Positions 1 to 7,753 of a DNA stretch of 64,000 nt are shown here, one piece after another. The notes beneath the pieces were generated by a model, which was not told where the DNA came from, made no database searches, and saw nothing but the letters and a program-made list of their open reading frames with translations. Every line of letters begins with the position of its first letter. Position 1 is the stretch's first letter. Both the position numbers and the translations under genes were made by a program. Location: NCBI RefSeq assembly GCF_019303535.1, contig NZ_JACCIU010000001.1:372001-436000 (forward strand). The letters are read 5' to 3'. The DNA is from Lactobacillus sp. Sy-1 (lineage in GTDB: Bacteria > Bacillota > Bacilli > Lactobacillales > Lactobacillaceae).

Positions 1-1061
1 CCGGTAACGTGGTAGGTCCCACTTGGTAGCAACACGTCCGTCGCAGTCATTTCATTTTGGGTTAACGTCCCCGTCTTATCAGTTGCTACGACGTCCACGG
101 AACCCAGTGTTTCAACGGCCGGCAAACTCTTTACAATCGTATTTTTATTCTTAGCCATATCGCTAACGCCTCGTGATAAGACCACGGAAGTCGTAGCGGG
201 AAGGCCTTCAGGAATTGAACCCACAACCATGGCAACCACGGCTAAGGCGAGGACTGAAACAGAGTAGGTTTCGAAATAAAGCCCGATTAAGAACAGGATT
301 ACGGAAACCCCCATGATTACGTATGAGACCCACTTTCCAAGTTGGTCCAATTCGTTCATTAACGGGGTCTTTCTTTCGGTCGTGTTATTAACTTCCTGTG
401 AAATTTGACCGATTTCGGTGTCATTCCCAGTCGCGATTACCACCCCGGTCCCACTTCCAGAAGTAACGGAAGTGTAAGAAAAGGCGATGTTAGCTTGTTC
501 AGCTAGTGACGGGTGGTCTTCAGTAATGACCGCAGCGTCCTTTTCGATTGAATCCGATTCACCAGTGAGGGCGGATTCTTGAATTCTTAAGTTATCGGTA
601 TCAACTAATCTTAAGTCTGCTGGGACCCGGTCGCCGGCCTCAAGGAAGACAACATCACCGACCACGATTTCATTAGTGGGGATGTCGATTCGCTTGCCGT
701 CACGGTAAACCGTCGAGTTAGTTGCTAAGATCGATCTAATTTTGTCCAATGCGTTTGAGGCGTTTGCTTCCTGATAATAACCAATGATGGCGTTAGCTAG
801 TACCACTAACGTAATAATCAATGAGTCAGAATAGTGACGCATCAACAGGGTTATAATGGCAGAAAGAATTAGTACATAGATAATGACTTCATTAAATTGG
901 CGCAGAAATAGCTTTAATTTGGAGTCCTTTTTGAACTGAAGTTCATTGGGTCCATTTTGGGCTAATCGTTCACTTGCTTGTGAGCTTGTCAGTCCGCTTT
1001 CAAAATCTTTAATCTGATACTTATTCTGAATTTCCTCGTCAGTTAATTTAAAATCCTTCAT
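1..1061 (-). CDS. Cation-transporting P-type ATPase (P2A-like), N-terminal part, cut by window edge
   Basis: The product is an integral membrane pump that uses ATP to move a cation, probably Ca2+ or Mn2+. I translated 353 complete codons from the ATG at 1061. Visible in order are an N-terminal cytoplasmic cation-ATPase domain (about residues 5-65), a first membrane hairpin (about 58-97), the actuator domain with TGES at 166-169, a membrane pair at about 245-283 ending in PEGLP (284-288), and the phosphorylation motif DKTGTLT at 328-334. PEGLP with TGES fits the P2A/Ca2+-ATPase group and not CPx heavy-metal or KdpB pumps. The nucleotide-binding domain and the last membrane helices lie beyond base 1, so the ion cannot be assigned. 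A ribosome binding site (AAGGAG) sits 8-9 bases before the ATG. A short candidate leader ORF lies upstream in the same transcript. Confidence 0.93.
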   Translation of the reverse strand, partial: MKDFKLTDEEIQNKYQIKDFESGLTSSQASERLAQNGPNELQFKKDSKLKLFLRQFNEVIIYVLILSAIITLLMRHYSDSLIITLVVLANAIIGYYQEANASNALDKIRSILATNSTVYRDGKRIDIPTNEIVVGDVVFLEAGDRVPADLRLVDTDNLRIQESALTGESDSIEKDAAVITEDHPSLAEQANIAFSYTSVTSGSGTGVVIATGNDTEIGQISQEVNNTTERKTPLMNELDQLGKWVSYVIMGVSVILFLIGLYFETYSVSVLALAVVAMVVGSIPEGLPATTSVVLSRGVSDMAKNKNTIVKSLPAVETLGSVDVVATDKTGTLTQNEMTATDVLLPSGTYHVT

Positions 1062-1114
1062 AATATTAATCTCCTTAAGTATAAATCAAAGTGTGAATCG
1101 CTACCTTGAAGTGA

Positions 1115-1183
1115 TTACTCAATGAGAAAATAATGAAGAGCAATGATATACCTTGGTCTCAAGAGATCAGGGCCACTATCCAT
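1115..1183 (-). CDS. Candidate 22-aa leader peptide upstream of the P-type ATPase
   Basis: This very short ORF reads MDSGPDLLRPR... and ends ...HYFLIE before TAA. It has a better Shine-Dalgarno sequence (AAGGAGGTG, 1190-1198 on the minus strand, 8 bases before ATG) than many genes in the window. It lies 53 bases upstream of the ATPase start and would be on the same mRNA. That position suggests a translated leader whose decoding controls the pump, as known for some Mg2+ and Mn2+ transporters, but this is inference. I do not recognise the peptide. It could also be a chance ORF behind a fortuitous AGGAGG. Confidence 0.45.
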   Translation of the reverse strand: MDSGPDLLRPRYIIALHYFLIE

Positions 1184-1332
1184 GTGCTACACCTCCTTAT
1201 TAATAGTAAACACAATCTTACCAGAAATAATGAACTTTTGGTATACATTTAAGATATTTTTAATAAAATAGCTGGTCTTTAGTAATGGTTACTGTTAAAA
1301 TAAGGGTATTAAAAATACAGGAGCGTACAATT

Positions 1333-1602
1333 ATGAAATCAAAGAGACTATTAATCGGCTTACTACTTGCATTGCCATTGGCTGTTGCACCGGTTTTTGA
1401 GGGTACTACTAGTGTTCACGCAGCAACGACTTACCAAGGGCAACCTCGTCAATTTGGTCGGACTAAAAGAAACAGTCGGCCCCAAAGAATGAGCCACTTT
1501 AACATGTCTAAGAAATTAGCGATCTTAAGCCAATTTCATAATCAAGGAAATGCAAATAAGGTGAACCGTTCAAGTAACCCGAGCCAAACTAACGTTAAAT
1601 AG
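1333..1602 (+). CDS. Small secreted cationic protein, unknown function
   Basis: The product is 89 residues. I chose the ATG at 1333 because AGGAG at 1319-1323 lies 9 bases upstream; a longer in-frame reading from 1285 would put a charged stretch in front of the signal peptide. Residues 1-30 form a classic Sec signal peptide (MKSKR, hydrophobic core, cleavage expected after SVHA). The mature part of about 59 residues has 11 Lys/Arg, no Asp or Glu and no Cys, and is rich in Asn, Gln and Ser. I know no family for it. A strongly basic secreted protein could bind the wall or nucleic acid, or act as an antimicrobial peptide, but nothing in the sequence decides this. The gene stands alone and ends at a strong terminator. 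Confidence 0.8.
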   Translation: MKSKRLLIGLLLALPLAVAPVFEGTTSVHAATTYQGQPRQFGRTKRNSRPQRMSHFNMSKKLAILSQFHNQGNANKVNRSSNPSQTNVK

Positions 1603-1610
1603 TTAAATTA

Positions 1611-1641
1611 AAAAAGGTCAACCCAGTGGGTTGGCCTTTTT
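1611..1641. terminator. Bidirectional rho-independent terminator
   Basis: A stem pairs AAAAAGGTCAACCC (1611-1624) with GGGTTGGCCTTTTT (1628-1641) around a three-base loop, with one G-T wobble. A-run and T-run flank it symmetrically, so it can end both the small secreted-protein gene (+) and the convergent DUF975 gene (-). Confidence 0.9.
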
Positions 1642-1659
1642 ACTATCTAATGATAGAAA

Positions 1660-2478
1660 CTATTTATTTTCTGAATCCACTAATTTTACATAGTAGTTAG
1701 CATAGGTTAACTTGGTGTATGGCGTAACATATAAAACGCCAGCAATGCCAAGGGTAATTGCACTTAGCAAGTACCAGAGAATAAAGCTTAGGATCAACAG
1801 GAATAATTCTCCCTTGTGTCCATTCATCAGTTTGCGACTCTTTGTAATTGCTTCATTGTATCCAATGGGGTTACCGCTATCGATTGCATCTCTAAAGATG
1901 TATTGAGATTGGGAATAGGCTAACTGCTTTGCAAATACAAGAACCATCGTCGCAATTGCAATTAGGATTCCAGCGAACAACAGGATTGCGAACAGGATTC
2001 CCTGCTTAACAAGTAACACTGCACATACGATGGCAATCACTGAAATTACAGTTGATAAAATTGACCATAGTAAAATGTAAATGTTTTTCAACAATCCGAC
2101 CACGAAGGCGCCAAAGAAATAATCACCCTTGGTAAAGATGTTGAACGCCTTGGAGAATCCTCCGGTGAAGTCGCTTTCCTGTCCCCGCATCGCCTTGATC
2201 ATCACGAACATCGCACTAAGCAATAGTGAGGTTGCAAGCAGTGATAGGACATTATTAACATAGTTGGATGTATTAACACTGTTAACGTTGTTGATGCTGC
2301 CGTTGGCAACGTTACTATTTTCAACAAGAATTGAGCTAAATAATTGACTAGCCTGACTAGACCAAAGCCAAGCATTCAATCCGCTTACAGCATATGTTGG
2401 AATCAAAAGGAGCAGGAAGAACCCATAGTGTGGATTCAACTGGGCCTTGGCTTCTGATTTTAAATCTGCGAATTTCAA
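1660..2478 (-). CDS. DUF975 family integral membrane protein
   Basis: The product is a 272-residue multi-pass membrane protein. The N-terminus (MKFADLKSEAKAQL), several hydrophobic segments and the C-terminal pattern SRKLMNGHKGELF...LSFILWYLLS...TLGI...VTPY..LTYANYY match the DUF975 family (PF06161) common in lactobacilli. Its function is unknown. A soluble Asn/Ser/Val-rich stretch at about residues 50-80 looks like an extracellular loop between the first two membrane segments. Translation starts at TTG (2478-2476), supported by AAGGAGG seven bases upstream. The gene is monocistronic: it converges on the secreted-protein gene through the shared terminator, and the upstream gene on the same strand lies 84 bases away. 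Confidence 0.88.
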   Translation of the reverse strand: MKFADLKSEAKAQLNPHYGFFLLLLIPTYAVSGLNAWLWSSQASQLFSSILVENSNVANGSINNVNSVNTSNYVNNVLSLLATSLLLSAMFVMIKAMRGQESDFTGGFSKAFNIFTKGDYFFGAFVVGLLKNIYILLWSILSTVISVIAIVCAVLLVKQGILFAILLFAGILIAIATMVLVFAKQLAYSQSQYIFRDAIDSGNPIGYNEAITKSRKLMNGHKGELFLLILSFILWYLLSAITLGIAGVLYVTPYTKLTYANYYVKLVDSENK

Positions 2479-2562
2479 AATAATTCCTCCTTAATAAGTA
2501 CCGTTTAATTATAACGAACTTAACGGACAATTTAAAGTAATCTTAATAATTATCAGGGGTTT

Positions 2563-3381
2563 CTAATTCACCCGGAGTAATTCAACTAACCGGTTTTTTA
2601 ATTCACTTAACTCGTGAAATGGATAGCTAGGGCGGTTTAAAAAGAAAAACTGGCGTTCAAAATTACTATCAAGGGGCTCAAATGGAATGCCAACTGGTAA
2701 AACATCTTTAGAAATAATCGACTGCCCAATTCCAGCTGCTAAGCAACGGACAATCAGGTCATTATTATCAATCATAATTCGGTTCATGGGCTTCAAATTG
2801 CGTTGCTTAAAGAATTCCTCTGTATAATGATAAACTCCCGAACCGTTTTCGCGTTCCAGCCAAGTGTCACTAGTAAAGTTACCAGCGTGCACTAAGATGT
2901 CGGTGTGAAAAGCAGTCCGTTCAATTCCGGGGGTAACAATTGCTTTTTCAATTAAGCCAAATTCTAGCTGGTGGTTAGCCATTTGCTCCGCAATTCTAGT
3001 CGAGTTAGTCACCGTTAGCTTAAGGCTGACGGCAGCACTTAACTTTAGTTGCTTTAACACGTTTGCGATCACTACGTCAGCGGTGGTGTTGGAAATACCG
3101 ATTCGGCACTGAATTCGATGGGGGTGATGATTGGTGAGCTGTCTTTGCAGGGCCTGCTCTTTTTCAAAAATACTAACCCCTGAATTATAGAGTTGATCAG
3201 CAAGCCCGGTGGGGGTTACCTGGCTTCTTGAGTTACGAGTAAAAAGCCTGGCGCCCAGCAGTTCCTCTAACTTTTTGATTTGTTGGGAGACTGACGACTG
3301 CGAGACAAAAATTTGTTTGGCGGCTAGCGAGAAGTTACGGTTCTCATATACCGCCCGGAATGCAAGAAAGTATTTAAACAT
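2563..3381 (-). CDS. LysR-family transcriptional regulator next to a YeiH-type transporter
   Basis: This 272-residue protein has an N-terminal winged helix-turn-helix (about residues 1-60, with FSLAAKQIFVSQSSVSQQIKKLEELLGARLF) and a C-terminal LysR substrate-binding fold (about 90-272). It probably binds the 98-base gap it shares with the divergent transporter gene and controls it in response to a small ligand. In other bacteria LysR proteins next to PF03601 transporters are linked to sulfur or cysteine metabolism; here that is inference. The start has an AAAGGTGG-type ribosome binding site. The protein is shorter than the typical ~300 residues but has no obvious break. Confidence 0.9.
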   Translation of the reverse strand: MFKYFLAFRAVYENRNFSLAAKQIFVSQSSVSQQIKKLEELLGARLFTRNSRSQVTPTGLADQLYNSGVSIFEKEQALQRQLTNHHPHRIQCRIGISNTTADVVIANVLKQLKLSAAVSLKLTVTNSTRIAEQMANHQLEFGLIEKAIVTPGIERTAFHTDILVHAGNFTSDTWLERENGSGVYHYTEEFFKQRNLKPMNRIMIDNNDLIVRCLAAGIGQSIISKDVLPVGIPFEPLDSNFERQFFFLNRPSYPFHELSELKNRLVELLRVN

Positions 3382-3497
3382 TTTGGTTCCACCTTTTAAT
3401 TCGATTTAGTAATAGTAACTATTATAATTATTAACTTCTCTAATTAAAAGCGGGTTGTTATAATTTAGTTATTCAATGATTGCGGGAGACGATAAAG

Positions 3498-4520
3498 ATG
3501 GTAAATACAATTAAGCAACGGACGCCGGGATTCGCGGTGGCCTTAATAGTAGCGATTGTAAGTCAGTTTTTAACACTAATAATTCCAGATGTGGGCGCGG
3601 CAACAATCTCGATTATTTTAGGTATTATCCTAGGGAACACGTTCATTAAACAACCAGTTTTAAGTGCCGGAACTAAGTTTGCTGAAAAACGGCTACTAGA
3701 ATATTCAGTAATGTTACTGGGGTTAACAATTACCTTCCAAACGATTATTAAACTGCACTGGACCGGATTATTATTCATAGTTCTTCAGATGAGTATTACA
3801 ATTGTGGCGGCGATTATGATTGGGAAGTGGTTGCATTTCGAAGATGGTATCTACCTTTCGATGGCCGGTGGAAATGCGGTCTGTGGATCTTCTGCCATTG
3901 CCTCCATTAAGCCGGTGATTAATGCTAGTGATGAGGATGCCGGAATGGCAATCACCCTAGTTAACCTCATGGGGACCGTATTAATGATTTTGCTACCAAT
4001 TTTAGGAACGGTGGTTTTTGGTAACGTTGATATGACCCGGGGGGCTTTAATCGGGGGAACCGTTCAATCAGTGGGGCAGGTAATTGCCAGTGCCACGATG
4101 GTTAACCAGTCTACCGTTGAGTTTGCAACGCTATTCAAAATTATGCGGATTATCATGTTGGTGGTAATCGTAATGGTGTTTGCTAAAATTCATCAGCACA
4201 ACGTGAGCGAAAAGCAAGTGGTTGAAGAAGTTGAGCAGGACGTTAAGAAGCATAAAATTGATTTCCTACCATGGTATGTGATGTGGTTTTTGATTTTCTG
4301 CATTGCAAATAGTTTGGTTCATTTACCAACGTTGATTGGTGGAACCGCCCATTTCCTAAGTAGTTGGTGTGAAATTATTGCATTGGCAGCAATTGGATTA
4401 CGGCTAAACCTCCAAGCCTTTTTGAAGGCCGGCAAACGATTTGCCATTTACAGTTTAGGAGTGGGAGCCATTCAAGTGGTAGCTGCATTAGTTCTCATTA
4501 AATTATTAATTCATGCATAA
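3498..4520 (+). CDS. YeiH/PF03601 family putative sulfate exporter-type membrane transporter
   Basis: The product is 340 residues with about ten hydrophobic helices. The family signature GNAVCGSSAIASIKPVI (about residues 125-141) is intact, and the spacing of helices matches the UPF0324/YeiH family (PF03601), annotated as putative sulfate exporters without firm biochemical proof of substrate. A short charged loop (about residues 235-255) separates the two halves. I chose ATG 3498 over an upstream TTG at 3480 because GGGAG (3484-3488) lies nine bases before it. It is divergent from a LysR gene that is its likely regulator, and a terminator follows directly. Confidence 0.9.
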   Translation: MVNTIKQRTPGFAVALIVAIVSQFLTLIIPDVGAATISIILGIILGNTFIKQPVLSAGTKFAEKRLLEYSVMLLGLTITFQTIIKLHWTGLLFIVLQMSITIVAAIMIGKWLHFEDGIYLSMAGGNAVCGSSAIASIKPVINASDEDAGMAITLVNLMGTVLMILLPILGTVVFGNVDMTRGALIGGTVQSVGQVIASATMVNQSTVEFATLFKIMRIIMLVVIVMVFAKIHQHNVSEKQVVEEVEQDVKKHKIDFLPWYVMWFLIFCIANSLVHLPTLIGGTAHFLSSWCEIIALAAIGLRLNLQAFLKAGKRFAIYSLGVGAIQVVAALVLIKLLIHA

Positions 4521-4521
4521 T

Positions 4522-4550
4522 AAAAAGGCATTCGGTTGAATGCCTTTTTT
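4522..4550. terminator. Rho-independent terminator after the YeiH-type gene
   Basis: AAAAAGGCATTC (4522-4533) pairs with GAATGCCTTTTT (4538-4549) around loop GGTT, followed by T. The symmetric A/T runs could also serve the convergent glucosidase gene that ends at 4562. Confidence 0.93.
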
Positions 4551-4561
4551 TACGTTCTAAA

Positions 4562-6238
4562 TTAGAATAGGTAAACTTTACTTTCGTATGGGCGTAAGTC
4601 TGACCCTTGGTCATCAGCATAGTTGCCAATTAATAACTGGGCGTCTGCTGGAACTTGATAGTCACGAGAAACATCTTCAGCGGTGAAGTTGTTAATCGAT
4701 ACCAAGGTTAAATCGTTATAGTGGCGCTTGTATGCAAAAACTTCATCGTCTTCTGGATCTAACTTTTCAAAACTACCGTATCTAATGATATCGTTATCTT
4801 TTCTAAGTTGGATTAACTTTTGGTAGTAATAGAAAACGGAATCGGAATCCACTAATTCGTCAGCAGCGTTGATTTCAGGGTAATTAGCATTTAGTCGGTA
4901 CCAAGGTCTAGCAGCATCGGTAAAGCCAGCGTACTTACTATTATCCCATTGCATTGGGGTTCTGGCGTTATCACGAGACCGAGAAGCAAGGAAGCTAAGC
5001 ATCTTGTCAGCACTAACGAGGTGTTCTTGGTCAACTAACTGCTTGTAAGCGTTAACTGATTCGATGTCTTCGTATTGGTCAATGCTAGTAAAGTGGGCGT
5101 TAGTCATTCCTAATTCTTCACCTTCGTAGACGTAAGGAGTTCCTTGAAGCATATGCAGGGTGGTACCGAGCATCTTAGCAGCCCGCACTCTAAATTCTGG
5201 TTCATCGTTCGCAAAGCGGGAAACGGCCCGTGGTTGATCGTGGTTGTTCCAGTAGAGACTGTTCCAACTCTTACCATCAAGCCCTTCTTGCCATCTAGAA
5301 AGCGAGTGCTTAAGTTCGGTTAGCTTAACCGGAGCGTCGTTCCACTTACCGAGTGCTTTATCAGCACTAAATGAGAGGCTTACGTGTTCGAATTGGAAAA
5401 TCATGTTCAAGCCACTACCGTCCAAGTTAGCATAACGAACGGCATCTTCAGGGTTCGTAGATGGCATTTCACCAACTGTCATCACATCGTACTTGGAAAG
5501 CACCTTATCGTTCATTTCATTTAGGTATTCAAGCAAGTGGGGACCGTTAGTAGTCATGGGTTCACATGGAGCAAATTCAGAACCCTTTGGAACGGTGCCA
5601 TCTGGGAGGCCTTCAGGCTTAGAGATGTAGTTAATAACGTCCATTCTAAAGCCGTCAACGCCCTTATCAAGCCAGAAACGCATTAAATCAAATACTGCTT
5701 CCCGAACTTCAGGATTTGCCCAGTTTAAATCTGGTTGACCTTCTGCAAAACAGTGAAGGTAGTATTGACCCCGTTCAGGTACGAATGTCCAAACTGAACC
5801 AGAGAAGTTTGATCCCCAATTGTTAGGTTCATGGCCATCAACTGGATCCCGCCAGATGTAGAAGTCGGAGTACTTATTATCACGGGACTTCTTACTTTCT
5901 TGGAACCATTCGTGTTGATCGGAAGTGTGGTTAACCACCAAGTCCATTAGTAACTTAATTCCCTTTTCGTGCATTGCACTTAGGAGGGAATCGAAGTCAT
6001 CCATGGTTCCGTATGCTGGTTGAATTGCTTCATAATCAGCAATATCGTACCCATTATCCTTGTTTGGGGACTTGTAAATTGGGTTTAACCAAATGGTGTT
6101 GGCCCCTAACTTTTTAATGTAATCAAGCCGGCTTTCGATTCCCTTAAGGTCACCGATTCCATCACCGTTACTATCTTGAAAACTCATTGGGTAGATTTGA
6201 TAAACAACTGAATCTTTGAACCAATCGTTTTTTGACAT
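4562..6238 (-). CDS. malL: Oligo-1,6-glucosidase (GH13)
   Basis: This cytoplasmic enzyme of 558 residues hydrolyses terminal alpha-1,6 glucosidic bonds in isomaltose and short isomalto-oligosaccharides to give glucose. The GH13 catalytic barrel covers most of the chain: YQIYPMSFQDSNGDGIGDL (14-32), DLVVNHTS (99-106), GFRMDVIN with nucleophile D200, TVGEMPS with acid/base E257, and NNHDQPR with D334. Val201 directly after the nucleophile is the residue known in this family to go with alpha-1,6 preference; maltase-type relatives have Thr. Length is normal for the oligo-1,6-glucosidase subfamily. No sugar transporter is next to it. A promoter and a candidate CcpA site lie upstream, which suggests carbon catabolite control. 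Confidence 0.95.
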   Translation of the reverse strand: MSKNDWFKDSVVYQIYPMSFQDSNGDGIGDLKGIESRLDYIKKLGANTIWLNPIYKSPNKDNGYDIADYEAIQPAYGTMDDFDSLLSAMHEKGIKLLMDLVVNHTSDQHEWFQESKKSRDNKYSDFYIWRDPVDGHEPNNWGSNFSGSVWTFVPERGQYYLHCFAEGQPDLNWANPEVREAVFDLMRFWLDKGVDGFRMDVINYISKPEGLPDGTVPKGSEFAPCEPMTTNGPHLLEYLNEMNDKVLSKYDVMTVGEMPSTNPEDAVRYANLDGSGLNMIFQFEHVSLSFSADKALGKWNDAPVKLTELKHSLSRWQEGLDGKSWNSLYWNNHDQPRAVSRFANDEPEFRVRAAKMLGTTLHMLQGTPYVYEGEELGMTNAHFTSIDQYEDIESVNAYKQLVDQEHLVSADKMLSFLASRSRDNARTPMQWDNSKYAGFTDAARPWYRLNANYPEINAADELVDSDSVFYYYQKLIQLRKDNDIIRYGSFEKLDPEDDEVFAYKRHYNDLTLVSINNFTAEDVSRDYQVPADAQLLIGNYADDQGSDLRPYESKVYLF

Positions 6239-6276
6239 AATTTAAAATCCTCCTTGCTAGATATAATCACGCTTTT

Positions 6277-6306
6277 ATTTTAGCATAGTTGTAGAAAATG
6301 GCTCAA
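6277..6306 (-). promoter_or_regulatory. Promoter of the glucosidase gene
   Basis: On the minus strand -35 TTGAGC (6306-6301) and -10 TAAAAT (6282-6277) are separated by 18 bases. AAGGAGGA follows about 30 bases downstream, just before the ATG at 6238. Confidence 0.6.
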
Positions 6307-6315
6307 ATTAAACGT

Positions 6316-6329
6316 CTTAAGCGCTTACA
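6316..6329. promoter_or_regulatory. Candidate CcpA (cre) site
   Basis: The minus strand reads TGTAAGCGCTTAAG, against the cre core TGNAANCGNNNNCA. One arm (TGTAAGCG) is perfect and the other misses its last two bases. It lies about 10 bases upstream of the -35 of the glucosidase gene, a usual place for catabolite control of sugar genes. Function is inferred. Confidence 0.5.
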
Positions 6330-6341
6330 TTAATTATTAAT

Positions 6342-7670
6342 CTACAACTTTTTCCAAACCTCGTGGGTAATTGATGGGAAGAGGGGAATGATGGATTGAA
6401 TTTGTTGCTGATTCATTTTCAGTGCGATTGCTGGTAACAGCGAATCAATAGCGTTATCAGCCTGTTCGCTCATTTCAGTAGCCCCCACGAGCCGCTTTTG
6501 GCTATCAAACACGAGGGCCTGCTTTGCGAGGTGTTGGTGATCAACTTGTCTGAACCAGTCCTTAGTTAGGTCGGTATAAACAACCTGGTATTGATCACTT
6601 GCTTCAGCTTCAGCGATTGAAACCCCAGCTTCAGCAATTCGTGGGGAGGTAAAGGTTACCGACGGAATGACAGGATCTTCGATTGGCTCGGAAGTGTCGC
6701 CACTGATGAAACGGGCAATGTACTTAGATTGAAAGGTTGCGGATGGGGTAAGGTTAGGGTACTTTGTAGCGGTAATATCACCAGCCGCAAAGATGTTAGG
6801 GATGTTAGTCTGGAGATGGTCGTTAACCTTGATTCCATGGCGGTCAAAATCAATTCCTAATTCTGCCAATCCATAGCCAGTAACGTTTGGCACCCGGCCG
6901 GTTGCATCTAAAATCCAGTTGGTAGTTGTGGATTGTCCATCACCATACTTAACGGTCAACTGGTTGCCATCCTTGGCAAAGCCGCTGACGTTAGCATTGG
7001 AGATGAAGTCAACGCCCCGGGCACTTAAATCGTCTACCACGGCTTGAGCGTATGGTTGATAAAATTTACGCAGGGCCTTGTCACCGTGCATCATCACAGT
7101 AACGTGGGCACCGAATTGATTTGCAATCGTTGCAAATTCCATTGCAATGTAGCCACTGCCGATAATCACAATGTCACTAGGAAGTTTGTCGAGTGCTAAA
7201 AAGTCCTTACTGTTATGGGCTAATTCAGTCCCGGGAACATCAATTTGATTGGGGTGCAAGCCCGTTGCGATAACAATTTTGTCAGCGGTCTTAGTCTGGC
7301 CATCGATACTTACGGTGTGAGGATCAACCAGCGTTGCCCACCCATGAAGCATGTCAATCCCCATCTTAACGAACTTGTCCGCTAGTCCATCGGCGAGGGG
7401 ATCGATTACGGCATGCTTATAGCGCATGTTGGCGGCCCAATCTGGCGTTAAGCTTCCAGAAACTACCTCTGCCATCCGTTCTTGTTGCCGGGTCAACTCA
7501 ACGGGACCGTCTAAAACCAGCTTTGCGTTACAGCCCCAATTAGTACAGGTACCACCGACCCGTTCGGCTTCCACCTTGGCAACCCGATAGCCAGCTTTGG
7601 CAAGTAGGGGGGCACCGTCAGATCCGTGGCCGGCACCAATAAATAATACATCATAGTCATAATTTGCCAT
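6342..7670 (-). CDS. FAD-dependent pyridine nucleotide-disulfide oxidoreductase-like protein, paralog 1
   Basis: This 442-residue flavoprotein is of the dihydrolipoamide dehydrogenase/glutathione reductase class. The N-terminal FAD-binding motif is GAGHGSDGA (12-20), the redox-active pair is C42/C47 in GGTCTNWGC, a second nucleotide-binding motif is IIGSGYIAMEFATIA in the middle, and FAAGD is the late FAD contact. The C-terminal dimerisation domain is present, but where class I enzymes have the catalytic His-Pro-Thr it reads FPSITHE, so the usual base is absent or displaced. The substrate is therefore uncertain: a thiol or quinone reductase role is possible. It follows a closely related gene on the same strand, but a terminator between them suggests separate or attenuated transcription. 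AGGAGG lies eight bases before ATG. Confidence 0.85.
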   Translation of the reverse strand: MANYDYDVLFIGAGHGSDGAPLLAKAGYRVAKVEAERVGGTCTNWGCNAKLVLDGPVELTRQQERMAEVVSGSLTPDWAANMRYKHAVIDPLADGLADKFVKMGIDMLHGWATLVDPHTVSIDGQTKTADKIVIATGLHPNQIDVPGTELAHNSKDFLALDKLPSDIVIIGSGYIAMEFATIANQFGAHVTVMMHGDKALRKFYQPYAQAVVDDLSARGVDFISNANVSGFAKDGNQLTVKYGDGQSTTTNWILDATGRVPNVTGYGLAELGIDFDRHGIKVNDHLQTNIPNIFAAGDITATKYPNLTPSATFQSKYIARFISGDTSEPIEDPVIPSVTFTSPRIAEAGVSIAEAEASDQYQVVYTDLTKDWFRQVDHQHLAKQALVFDSQKRLVGATEMSEQADNAIDSLLPAIALKMNQQQIQSIIPLFPSITHEVWKKL

Positions 7671-7692
7671 TTAGCATTCCTCCTGAAGATAC

Positions 7693-7725
7693 AAAAAAGC
7701 GAAGTGCAAAGGCACCTCGTTTTTA
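7693..7725 (-). terminator. Rho-independent terminator between the two flavoprotein genes
   Basis: On the minus strand CGAGGTGC pairs with GCACTTCG (one G-T wobble) around a short loop and is followed by CTTTTTT. It ends the upstream paralog's transcript in front of the second paralog. Confidence 0.8.
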
Positions 7726-7753
7726 AGTGGTTATTAATTAATTAAATTTAAGA

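Noticed and set aside
1100-1200. yybP-ykoY manganese riboswitch upstream of the P-type ATPase
   Set aside because: AAGGAGGTGTAGC and GAGACC look faintly like its conserved loops, but they are only about 30 bases apart and the rest of the fold is not visible. A covariance search with the Rfam model would decide.
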